NCBI GenBank assembly: GCA_950106755.1
Contig: OX467084.1
Coordinates: forward strand, 26,787,213 to 26,851,212
Source of the DNA: Climacium dendroides
Lineage: Eukaryota; Streptophyta; Bryopsida; Hypnales; Climaciaceae
DNA length: 64,000 nucleotides
Direction: 5' to 3'
The translations under genes and the position numbers were made by a program. The notes beneath the pieces were generated by a model. The model searched no databases. It had not been told where the DNA came from and saw nothing but the letters and a program-made list of their open reading frames with translations. Shown piece after piece: positions 1 to 9,621 of the stretch; position 1 is the stretch's first letter; the number at the start of each line of letters is the position of its first letter.

Positions 1-1739
1 AAAAAAGGACAAGCAAATGGTTTGTCAAATCAAGCAAAGATAATCTTTTTGAAAGAATGATGTAGTTATATGACCAACATAATGATAAAAAAAAGGAATC
101 TCAAGGGTCAAAATGAGATTTTCATAGAAAGAAATGAACTTAGTGTTTTAATTGATTGTTACCTTTGAAGCGTATCAAATGTGATTTTCTAATGAGATTT
201 TGTGCAATACATTTTCAAATTATAATGACTGATCTTAGGTTAGTGTCACTCTTCTTTTGCATTTTCAATGGATGAATGATGTCTCCTTAGGCGATGAGGG
301 GTTAATTTATCCTGTTAATTGCAAAATAAGTAAACAAAGCTATTAATTGCAATCAAGGATGTATAAGAAAGAGGAAGTTGCAATAAATATAAAATGCCAC
401 ATATAAGCAAAGATATACTTTATAGAAAAAAAAGATTTCCTATGCAACTACTTTATCCTCTGCAAGTGTTCAAATTTGTATGAAATGGCTTCAAATTCAA
501 TAAAAATTTAAATGGTTTTTAGTCTTTGACTTTGTCAACTTCAAATTGCTATTGAAAAATTTGATTAATTAATTTTTAATCTATAAATAATAAATAAACT
601 AGACTTTTTATGCTCCATTTCATTAATTGATGATAAAAACATAAAAATCACAATCACATTTGAAGTAAATTGTATAAGTAATTTGGGAGAGATGGAAAAA
701 ACTAAAAGAACTAGTAAAATGGGATGGAGGGAGTAAAAGTGAAATGAAATGATGTAGATTTATACCATCATCAATGAAGAGTCTTTTGGAATTATACTTC
801 AAGAGCATGGGCAATGGATGTTGTTGTAAATAATAAATAATTTTCATCTCACTTCACAAAATAGAATGGTTAAATTTTTTCTAGGTAGGTATCAACCTAT
901 TTAATTAAATATAATTATTTGAATATGATAGAAAAATCTAAATTTCTAAATTTTGCAATATTTATATGGTAGTTTTGAATATTTTAAATAAATCTAATAT
1001 GATATGCTCCACACTATTTTCATATAATCTCAATTATTATGAAGTCCATCCAACTTTATCCAACCTTCATTTCAATTTCATCAATGGTTCACTCAAACTC
1101 AATCACACTCATCCAAAATTATCTAAATTAATGTAAAGGATCTAACATTATTCGGCGCGGTCTTAATATAGGGGGCCCCAATGATCCCAATTTGGGATCT
1201 CTTGAACCACTTGCTATTCAGGAAGTTGAGGTAGTCTTTTGGAGTTTTCTTGGAACATTGCGGAAATCTTGTAGTAGACTTCCCAAGCTTTCTTGGAGCT
1301 CACTTGGGTTGATTTTCTTTGGAAAACCAAATTTCTTTCAAGTCTCTTCCAAAGTCTCTCCATGTTGGTAGTTTCACTAATTACATTTTAGCACCTTACT
1401 ATCCCTACTTGTCTTTTTGTGAAGGGTCCATGATTTGGATCACTAGGGGCCCCTATACTAGAACCGTGCCTACTATTCAAGCTCATGAACTAATTGAATT
1501 AACTTATATTATATAAAAGAGGAGCACTAAGCTATAATACCAAAGCTCGGTACCAAACCTCATTTTTAAAAATTTAGCCAATATATTGCTCTTATCATGC
1601 CATTTCAACCTATGTATTTGACTCCCTCCAAATATTCCCCGATAATGAGAGGACATGAAGTCTCCCCTATTCCAAATAAGAATCACTAGTACCAAAGCTT
1701 TAGAGATCCACAATCCCTTCTAGATACCAACTCGTGTCC
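1..1739. other. AT-rich intergenic DNA, no gene recognised
   Basis: No open frame here resembles a protein family. At 287-304 a GAGGGGTTAA sequence looks like the outer end of a TTAA-flanked element that continues off the left edge of the window. At 718-736 the plus strand carries GGGATGGAGGGAGTA, the reverse complement of the ACTCCCTCC(A/G)TCCC terminus familiar from plant Stowaway-like MITEs; no matching partner end was found. A short palindrome (GATCCCAATTTGGGATC) lies near 1184-1200. Confidence 0.5.
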
Positions 1740-1964
1740 ATAAGGTAGGAGCACCCAATAGCATGAGTGTACCCTATGGCGTGACTTTCTACGCATGACA
1801 ATCATTTCAAAACTTAAATGCAGATAAACTGTAGATAACTTAATTTTATTGACTGAAGTAATAAGTAATCTGTAGTCTACCTACATTTGCATTCTAAAAT
1901 CATTACCTTACTTAGAAAGTCACACTATTGGGTACACTCACGCCATTGGGTGCTCCTACCTTAT
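1740..1964. mobile_element. foldback/MITE with ~50 bp inverted ends
   Basis: The left end (ATAAGGTAGGAGCACCCAAT, from 1740) is repeated in reverse complement at the right end (ATTGGGTGCTCCTACCTTAT, to 1964). The match continues inward for about 50 bp with a handful of mismatches, through a GTGACTTTCTA block on both sides. The interior is about 120 bp of AT-rich DNA with no coding capacity. This is a non-autonomous inverted-repeat element. The right arm is also the first part of the adjacent 160-bp tandem array. Confidence 0.75.
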
Positions 1965-2420
1965 ACACATACCATATAAAATCACATATTGCACTAGTTT
2001 GGTGCCCCAAAACCTCCTTTGACAATTACAAGAATGATTTCATATGGTATATGATTTCAAAACAAGAAGCGTCTTTGGCGAGGCTTCTCATTATTATGAA
2101 CGCCATTGGGTGCTTCTACCTTATACACATACCATATAAAATCACATATTGCATTAGTTTGGTGCCCCAAAACCTCCTTTGACAAGTACGAGAATGATTT
2201 CATATGTTATGTGATTTCAAAACAAGAAGCGTCTTTGGCGAGGCTTCTCGTTATTATGAACGCCATTGGGTGCTTCTACCTTATACACATATCATATAAA
2301 ATCACATTTTGCACTAGTTTGGTGCCCCAAAACCTCCTTTGACAAGTACGAGAATGATTTCATATGGTATGTGATTTCAAAACAAGAAGCGTCTTGGGCG
2401 AGGCTTTTCATTATTATGAG
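1941..2420 (+). repeat. three-copy 160-bp tandem repeat
   Basis: Units start at 1941, 2101 and 2261, each with CGCCATTGGGTGCT(T/C)CTACC, giving an exact 160-bp period. Units differ by scattered substitutions only, so the array is fairly young. Open frames of 84, 78 and 89 codons run across the units because 160 is not a multiple of three; they are repetitive shadows, not genes. The first unit begins inside the right arm of the foldback element at 1740-1964. Confidence 0.9.
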
Positions 2421-3523
2421 GAATAAATCGCTCATACCAAGCACTTCCCCTCCACAACATGACATGACTTCGGCGGGCCTCACGAAGTTCACAAAGTCCA
2501 TTTCTTCTAGAACTTCACGTGGTAGAGCCCTCTAGAACACAATGAACACCGGATGAAAAAACTCAACGACGACGGACGGAATGACTCGCACGTTTGAAAA
2601 ACGGATGAATGAATCTCCATCCAACGTTCCTCACCGACGAGTCCAGAGTCCAGAGTCTCCAGACTCCAGACAGAAAGATTGCTTGGTACTTGTGATTGAC
2701 TCCTTTCCACAACAGGCTGTGTACGAAAAAAACTCCACGAATTTTGAGTACTGTTGTGTCTGCCTGTACTGTACAGATTGTTGTACATGCAGACAGTCAA
2801 AGATCATGGGATCGTGTACTCGAATTTGCAGCGATGGTTGATCATGGAATCGTGTACTCGAATTTGCAGCTATGGTTGCTTTCGTTTTCTACCGAAAAGG
2901 GTTTCAGGGTTTAAGAAATGGTGTTTGGAGATGGAGTTTCCAGTTGTTTGATTCCAAGCATCGGAGTGAGGAGCACTGGGAGTTTGCAAATAAGGGTACT
3001 GAAAATTAGGTTACCGGAGTTCAATAGGAGGCGTCAGAGTTTGTGGTTTTCACCCACGAGCCTCTGGTTTGCGTCTACACTCTGACCCGCACAATGCTGT
3101 GCCCTGAATGGATCTAGACTAGGCTTCTGGTGGAAGTTGCATGGACATTCTTGGGAAGAGAGCACAACAACTTGCAATTCACACCTTGGTCCCATCTCTC
3201 AATAGAAAAAAGAATCACGGCTTTGATCCTCTTACATGTCGAATCAAGGGTTTTGGCATCAATCACTTCAATAAATTCTTGGCCAGATTGAAACGAGTGA
3301 GTAGAATTAGCATGGTGTTACACACCATTCTTTGGCATGTTGATAGAATACAAATCATATCCAGCGTGTTTGTATATGAACAGCAAGATAGGTGCACTCA
3401 AAGAACAACGTGAAGAGTATAACATGAACCTGCTTGTTCTCGGGCAGATTAGGTCATGAGTATTCAAACCCCCGGTTCACGTCACTTCTGCAGAGTACTC
3501 TGCCGCGTGAATTCGGTTGCTAG
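2421..3523. other. moderately GC-rich patch, possible degraded gene remnant
   Basis: This stretch has higher GC and less low-complexity sequence than the surrounding DNA, but no frame matches a family I recognise. At 2918-3085 (+) a 55-codon frame starts with ATG and is rich in Ser/Arg, loosely like an organelle-targeting leader. At 3141-3413 (+) a 90-codon frame begins with an internal MDILGKRAQQ peptide. Neither has visible homology or convincing splice partners. It could be the remnant of a gene next to the DUF427 locus. Confidence 0.3.
2802..2879 (+). repeat. 39-bp direct duplication
   Basis: The sequence GATCATGGGATCGTGTACTC and the bases after it, up to GCGATGGTT, occur at 2802 and again at 2841 with a few changes, giving a 39-bp period. 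Confidence 0.85.
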
Positions 3524-3795
3524 AAACCCTAGAATCTCCACAACGAAAGCCCAGCTTGAGTTCGAATTAAGCATGTTAAAAGTACATACAGCCTTGTGCA
3601 AATTGCTGGACGGCTGTCGAAAGATTACCATCCCCGAGAGCCCGGGCCGCGATAAACCCTAGATTCTCAACAATGAAAACCTCGCTTGAGCTCGAACTAA
3701 AAGTGTTGGAAGTACATAAATCATTGTGCCAATTGCTGGAAAGTTTACAGCAAATTTGTCGACAGATTACCATCCCCAAGAGCCTGGGCCACCTT
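3524..3795. repeat. tandem duplication of the DUF427 gene 3' end
   Basis: Copy A (3524-3653) and copy B (3654-3795) both begin AAACCCTAGA(A)TTCTC and run through GATTACCATCCCC(G/A)AGAGCC. The period is 130 bp at the start and 142 bp at the end, because copy B has about 12 extra bases near 3741-3755. Copy B contains the last six codons and stop of the DUF427 gene read on the minus strand. Copy A carries a decayed duplicate of those codons (Gly-Pro-Gly-Ser-Arg-Gly-Trp-stop) in what should be downstream DNA. Confidence 0.85.
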
Positions 3796-5069
3796 TGAAA
3801 GGTCCGACCACCTTCTCCGTCACCCAGCCTCCATAAAACCCACCAGGTTGCGGTTGCGCTCGCTCCTCCCCGACATAGCACGCGTCCATAGGACCAGCGT
3901 AGAAGGCAATAAATGACTTGATAGGTAGGAACGTGGCCGTGGGACTCTCGTAGCTCCATCCCACTTTCTCAGCACTCCGGTCATCCACCTGCACAGTCCA
4001 GTACGTCGCGTTGCCTTTCCACTCGCAGAAGGAGCTTCCCGATGCTTTCCTCACGAATTCCATCTTGATGTCCTCCTGAGGAATGTAGTACACTGCAGTA
4101 TGTTGACCACGGTAGTATCAGAGCCTTCTAAAGGATCGAAATTGGGTGTGTGAGTCTGGAATAATTTAAGGTCTCCATTCACCATACAGTAAGGGAGAGC
4201 TTCCATCCACTTAGAACCTTCCTCTACAACAACCTAGAAACTCGCACCATCTACAGCTCCGCACATATATTTTTTGGTAAGCTACAAAACGATTGCAAAA
4301 AACAAGAAATAGCGATAGATCAAGTATTTTCACAATTTGCTAGCACAATTCAAAAGTCACTTGCATAGTCAATGGAGCCTCCAATGTACTCTATAGTTAA
4401 TAGAGCCCCCACCTTATGTAATTGAAATTCAAAAATTAGGGTTACCCCCCCCCCCCCCTCTCGTCTCTCCCATCTCTCTCATTCACCACGCACACCCAAC
4501 ATCAGAGATTCCAGAGAGAGAGAGAGAGAACTTAAGAACTCAAAATTGGACAGCTAGTTAAATTGCAGCTGCCCCTAGACACCGCGACTGCCGTTCTTCA
4601 TAACAACGCTAACAAAGCAACGATCAACACTCCCTATCGAAATCCCCCCATTAGGTTTACACACCCCCCCCTCGCCTCTCTCATCTCTCTCATTAGAGAT
4701 TCCACAGAGAGAGAGTCCAACATTCAAATTAAAACCTAACTAACCTGGCGGATGACTCGTCTCCAGCACGCGGTACGCTCCCGTCGAGTCCACAATTGTT
4801 TTGGAATTAAACTCGATGCGGATCCTGTCCGGTACGGGCTCCAAGGCGGGAGGCCGCGGGTAGTCCCACACGGATTCCTGGCCGGGTCCCGGCTTCACTC
4901 TCTCCTGCCTGCCGCTGCCCATGACGGCGCCAATTGCAGGCCTTGAGCTGAAATTGCGAGAATCGGCGGTAGGGATGCGCAAGAGCGGGAGACGAGGAGG
5001 CAGAGATTTTCGAGGGAATGAAGAGCGCAAGGTGAAGGCGGTGAATGGGGATGCAGCTGCTGTGGCCAT
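3767..5069 (-). CDS. DUF427 domain protein, plastid-like leader, 2 exons
   Basis: Exon 1 is 5069-4745 and exon 2 is 4092-3767. Splicing CCAG|GTTAGT to CTGCAG|TG keeps frame and gives 216 aa. Residues 1-50 are rich in Ala, Ser, Arg and Pro with almost no acidic residues, like a chloroplast transit peptide. From about residue 65 the protein matches the DUF427 family (PF04248): ESVWDYPRPPALEPVPDRI, then YRVLETSHPP, SFCEWKGNATYW, W-Y-sSP, PIKSFIAFYAGPMDAC, and the C-terminal PQPGGFYGGW and GPFKGGPGSWGW blocks. The family's biochemical role is not established. The start is the first ATG of the leader frame, and the TAA stop follows the conserved Gly-Trp end, so the gene appears full length. The 652-bp intron holds a poly-C run near 4447 and GA/CT-rich repeats. 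The 3' end is tandemly duplicated just downstream. Confidence 0.88.
4447..4715. repeat. duplicated poly-C / CTCTC block inside the DUF427 intron
   Basis: A C-run followed by CTCTCCCATCTCTCTCATT and AGAGATTCCAGAGAGAGAG occurs at about 4447-4528. It is repeated, shorter and with changes, at about 4664-4715. Both lie inside the intron. Confidence 0.65.
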
Positions 5070-6045
5070 CGCTGCTTAGATTGGAGCCATGGCGGTGGGG
5101 GGTGTTATCGAATTCGTGAAGACGACACTCAAAGTAGGATGAGGAAGGAGCAGGCTGACATGCCAAGTGGAGCACCACTGAGTGCGGATCCTTTGGCCCC
5201 CCAAAGGAGTAAGGTAAAGGTAGAACTACCCATTAGCATACAGATTTGCAATCTAGGTACTTTGGAGAAGCTATTTATGAGCTTTCATATTTTTCAGAGA
5301 TTGAATTGTTTGAGAGAAGTCAATTGCAAAAAGAATGAAGACATTCCGACAAGAATTGAATTTTTTGTGATTTTTCAAAGCTGAACTGTAAAACTGTGAG
5401 TAGATCCTTGTTGAAGCATGATCAGACCAATGTTGAAGCGTGATTAGACCATTGTTGAAGCGTGGGCTGATGTGTTCGCTCCCCAGTGCATTGCCATCAT
5501 GATCATGGATTTGTAAGATTGTGCTAATGAGATGGGCCAGTGACGGAAATGGGAGGAACCTGTAGGTGGCAGAATTGGGTAAATGGTGGTATTAGGTAGT
5601 TCTACCTTAGTCTGTTCTTATTAACAAATTTGTTTTTTTTTTCATTTTCTATGAAGTGTCATAGTGGCGATATTAAATGTAATAGTGGTGCTCCAAATTT
5701 CAACATTCATCTACATAATGAATAGAAAACATCACATTAGCACATATCACATATCCATGATTCTATTTTCATCTATGATTTGGTGATTTCATCCAAGATT
5801 TTTTTTTTTAATTTGAAATTTTCTGACAATTTATAGGGGGGGTTTGTATTTCTTTCTATAGGCATGGTGCCAAGCCGTGCAATTTTGCACCAAATTGCAA
5901 GGAAAAAACTCCCTGGTTCTTAACCTATAAACAACACTGAGGACATTTTTTGGCAAATGAATGACAAAGAATGTGCAACTATTTATCATCCAAATTTTTT
6001 CCCACATAAAGACAAGTGTAAGAAACAATGAGAACAATAGCAATT
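5070..6045. other. upstream flank of DUF427 gene; small repeats
   Basis: The first 150 bp upstream of the DUF427 start are GC-rich and probably hold its leader and promoter, but no TATA box is obvious. At 5410-5475 a 22-bp unit (GTTGAAGCGTGATTAGACCA) occurs about three times. At 5640-5800 lies one copy of a dispersed repeat found inverted at 57800-57966; shared blocks include TTTCTATGAAGTG and GGTGCTCCAAATTTCAACATT. No further gene is seen. Confidence 0.5.
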
Positions 6046-6507
6046 AAGGTAAAATAGCCCATTGTGGTCAGAATTTGACCTCATGTTGCTGAAATTTTTC
6101 AATTTCTTTTCCACATTATTACAAGTGTGAGAAATAGTGAGAACAATTGAAGTTATGTTTTTTTTGACAAAATATGAATTTGTTGTAATTTTTGAAGTGT
6201 TCAATGCATCATGGCCCAAAAGAGTTTGTAGACTAACTTAGTACCAACAAAATCTGAATCCATCATGCTCATTTTGTTAACCTAAAGCAATCATTGTATT
6301 TTCTAACATAAAAAGTCTAAAAAGTTCATTCTTACAAAGAATTCACACTGAAAAGTTAAAAGTTCCTAATGATGTTCTCAATCACTCCATTACTGTTACG
6401 TAAGACATGCATTGTAGTCAAATTTTCACATATTGAAATAAACCATGATGGGATCATTCCTTAGGTGTCCACTATGGTCATCTGATCACAATGGGCTGTT
6501 CTACCTT
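6046..6507. mobile_element. MITE, AAGGTAnAACAnCCCATTG-terminus family, copy 1
   Basis: The left end AAGGTAAAATAGCCCATTGT pairs with the right end ACAATGGGCTGTTCTACCTT, and the match extends inward through TGGTCAGA. The flanks are consistent with a TA (or TTA) target duplication. Most of the 462-bp interior is shared with the copy at 54208-54685, and in reverse orientation with 41601-42372, for example CAATGCATCATGGCCC and CCAACAAAATCTGAATCCAT. It encodes no protein. Confidence 0.8.
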
Positions 6508-7556
6508 ACTCCCTCCGTCCCATAATGATCTTCGTACTGGCTTTAAATTTTTTTTATCCCAAATTGATCTTCCTGTTGCACTTTATGACATTGGAATAGG
6601 TCAAATTTGGCTTTCAATTGCTTTAGGGGACTAGCATACAACTCTAAATAATAATTCCTCTTCCATCCATGCAATCATCAATTGAAAAACAAATGAAACG
6701 ATTGGAAGGATCAATGAACATTGTTTGTTATTATTTTTTGCATATCTTTGAGTATTTCCCAATTGAAGGAGATGAAGTTTTGGGAGGCAAAATAAAGGTT
6801 CAAACAAAGTCTTGGGTACATACTTAATGCCCATAAAATGAAAACTTCACACTCAATTATGGGCATTTTTAACATATTGCAATTACAACATTTTTTAACA
6901 TGAAAGGGCAAAAAAAATTACTTCCTAAAACGAATTTACATTGAAAAGTTGGAAGTTCCTAATGAGGTCACTAATCATTCCTTTAAAGTTAGTTAAGAGA
7001 TTGATTGTTGTCTAAATTTTATTTATTGAAAACCCCTATAATAGAATCATTTTTTAGATGTCTACTATGGATCTTCTCATTGCAATGGGTTGTTCCACCC
7101 TTATGAAATGAGGCTTATCAAGTTTAATTTCTATTCCAATTAGAAATTTTGAAAAATTCAAATTTTGAAAATATTTTATAGCAATATGAACTTTTGACCT
7201 ATAACAATGATTGACTGATTTTTTAATTTTAGAATTACATGGTGATTTTAATATATACCATAATGTTACATACTATACTATACATCTATGGCAAAAATTT
7301 CAGATTTTTGAGTATAGTTTGTATTTGATATGAATTTTATATATTTTTTTCTTACAAAGTACACAGTAATTTCAAATTTTTCACAGAAAATTTTGAAATT
7401 TCATGACTTGTAGTAGACATATGATGTAGTATAAATATAAATTTTTTCATTCATATCTAATTGCAAAATGACAACAAACAAAGTGATGGACAATGAGGCT
7501 TGAAATTTGTATTATTGACTCGTCCTTCTTGGATTAAGTGTATTACACATATTTAA
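6508..7556. other. AT-rich DNA with Stowaway-like end and a decayed MITE copy
   Basis: Immediately after the MITE, 6508-6530 reads ACTCCCTCCGTCCCATAATG, a Stowaway-type terminus. At about 6945-7110 a decayed second copy of the 6046 element's right half is visible (AAGTTCCTAATGAGGTCACT to CAATGGGTTGTTCCACCCTT). At 7519-7537 and 7553-7571 two outward-facing inverted motifs sit head to head: CTCGTCCTTCTTGGATTAA and TTAACCCTAGAAGGATGAG. Confidence 0.5.
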
Positions 7557-7566
7557 CCCTAGAAGG

Positions 7567-7938
7567 ATGAGGCCCTCCATGCTCAAGGTAGTCACTAAAA
7601 TGCTTTTATTATTAAGTCAATATGTATATTCTTTGTTCTACAATGAATTAATGAAGTCATTCATCATATATTTTGGGTCCTCAACATCCTTCAAGGATAT
7701 GGTTAATCCGAAAAGGACAAGAAGTGTCACCAAGGTATTTTGCCAAAAATGATTGATTCATGGACTAATAGGGTACATTCTTCATTTCTACAAAGATGAT
7801 ATGAAAAGTCATTTATCATACATTTCTTGTCTGGAGTGTCCTAATAGTATTAATGTAATTGTGTTTAATTGTGACCCTTTTCTAAAACCAACACTTATAT
7901 ATTCCTACCAAAAATGTATAGTCCTATCTAGAAAATAA
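7567..7938 (+). pseudogene. unidentified near-open frame with one stop
   Basis: A single frame runs 124 codons in AT-rich DNA, interrupted only by a TGA at 7750-7752. The peptide has non-random composition (FKDMVNPKRTRSVTKVFCQK, then IHGLIGYILHFYKDDMKSHL). I do not recognise a family. It starts about 10 bp inside a TTAACCCTAGAAGG motif, so it may be a decayed gene of a mobile element. Chance remains possible. Confidence 0.3.
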
Positions 7939-9621
7939 GCTAACTTCTATAAAATTTCTAGACAAACATTAAACTACTAAACTCCATGAGTTTATTGAAT
8001 ATAGTTGATAATTTTTTAGTAAGAGAATCATTGTTACATTCCTCAAAATATCAACTTTCCAAATCGAAAAAAAATCTTCTTCAAATTAGCTTGCTAATTT
8101 GAGCTTGGAAGAAGAATGTAAAAAGATTACTACACAATATAATCACATGGGTTACCATACTTTCTAGAGGGCATTGTACACCTATTTATGAGAGTGTAGG
8201 ACCAGTTTTAGAAAACCTGATTTCAAGACTTTGAAAATTCATAGTTATTCATGTGGTGTCTAACGAATACATAAGAGAGAATCTACAATAGTACTCTTTC
8301 AAATTCAAATTTGATCATTCCAAAAAATTAAGAAATTTTATAATAAGAATAAGGCTCAATTATTTACTTGGGCACATTTAGATGTAGTCATCTCAAACAC
8401 ATTGTATTCATAGTTTATATTTTTGGCAAAGAAGGAAATCAAGACATGGTGCTAAACCAAAGTAAAGGAGGCTTTGCATTGACAAAAGTTTAAGCAACTA
8501 AGGTAGTTTACTCTTAAACCAACCATTTAAGAATTGATTGCCTTTTCAAAGAAGCTAAAATCCTTGGAACATTTTTCAATAAATTTTTGTAGGAAAAAAA
8601 TGGAATTGGCATCTAATATAAGTTGATTTACAATTTTTGGACCTTCATGGAATTAGATACGAATTTTTGAAGATGGTCACTGAAATCAACCACCTCCTAA
8701 AATGTACACTATTGGTACATTGAAGACAACAAAATGTACCTTTGTGTCATGATCACTTTTAGAACATGGGCACTTTAAGAGCAAGAAACTATTGTACATT
8801 ATTCAAAAAGCAAGCAAGTGGAACAACTGCATGGCTGTGTTCATTGAATTCATAAGATCATCACTAAGTTATTTCAACCCAACCCTCTTTCCAATTTCAA
8901 ACTATGTTATCATAATGTGAGCTTGAGTACAGTCACTACATTAATTGAAACACAACCAAATTGGGTACAGGAGTAAAGGTGGCAATTGGAGCGGGATCAC
9001 AATTTGTTCCACCCTTCACGACCGTTTCGCAATTAGGGATTGATTGACAACATAATCAACTGAAATATTTGGAAAGAAACCATCTTTCATCTACGTACTT
9101 AACACCTTTTCATTCCATTCCAACAAAATCAACAGAAATTCTTCAGTCAGTTCGATGCCCTGCACGCTAAAGGGCGATCTCTTGGACAGAATAGTACCAA
9201 TGAAATAGACAAACAAGTGACAATCCAGACCTTATAACATTTTTCCTATGTCGATCAAATACAAAGCGCAGCAATCAGAACTTTTCCTTGACTAAGCCCG
9301 AAGACGGAGATGCCGTTCAAAAGTATACAAACACCTGAAAAAAGCTAACAACTGCACCATCCACTCCAATCAAGTCAAGTAAGTGAAGTCCTCCCCATAT
9401 TTGTTGATAATAACAAGCCCTTTGACTTATTCCTTAACCCTAAGCCCAGAACCAGAACAACTTGGCAACTGTAGGCACGAGGAATCAGAGCAATTCATGA
9501 ATGCCGAAAATGGGGGTACGAAGTTTGGGAGCAGTGAGGAGGGGAGTTCTACCAATGCCCCGGAATGGTTCTCTACTCGATCAAATTGAAAATAAATACA
9601 TGGGCACGAGGGTGGTCAGCT
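7939..9621. other. AT-rich intergenic DNA with a dispersed repeat
   Basis: At about 8505-8690 is a copy of a dispersed sequence also present at 29455-29640 in the same orientation. Shared blocks include TTTTCAATAAATTTTT, AAAATGGAATTGGCAT and TGGACCTT-n-TGGAATTAG. From about 9000 the base composition rises toward the UPF0301 gene, and the last 200 bp are probably its 3' untranslated region. No other coding sequence is recognised. Confidence 0.5.

Noticed and set aside
1928..2535. Three similar plus frames with YTYHIKSHIALVWCPKTSF
   Set aside because: They are translations of the 160-bp tandem units. The period is not a multiple of three and the frames end in each unit.
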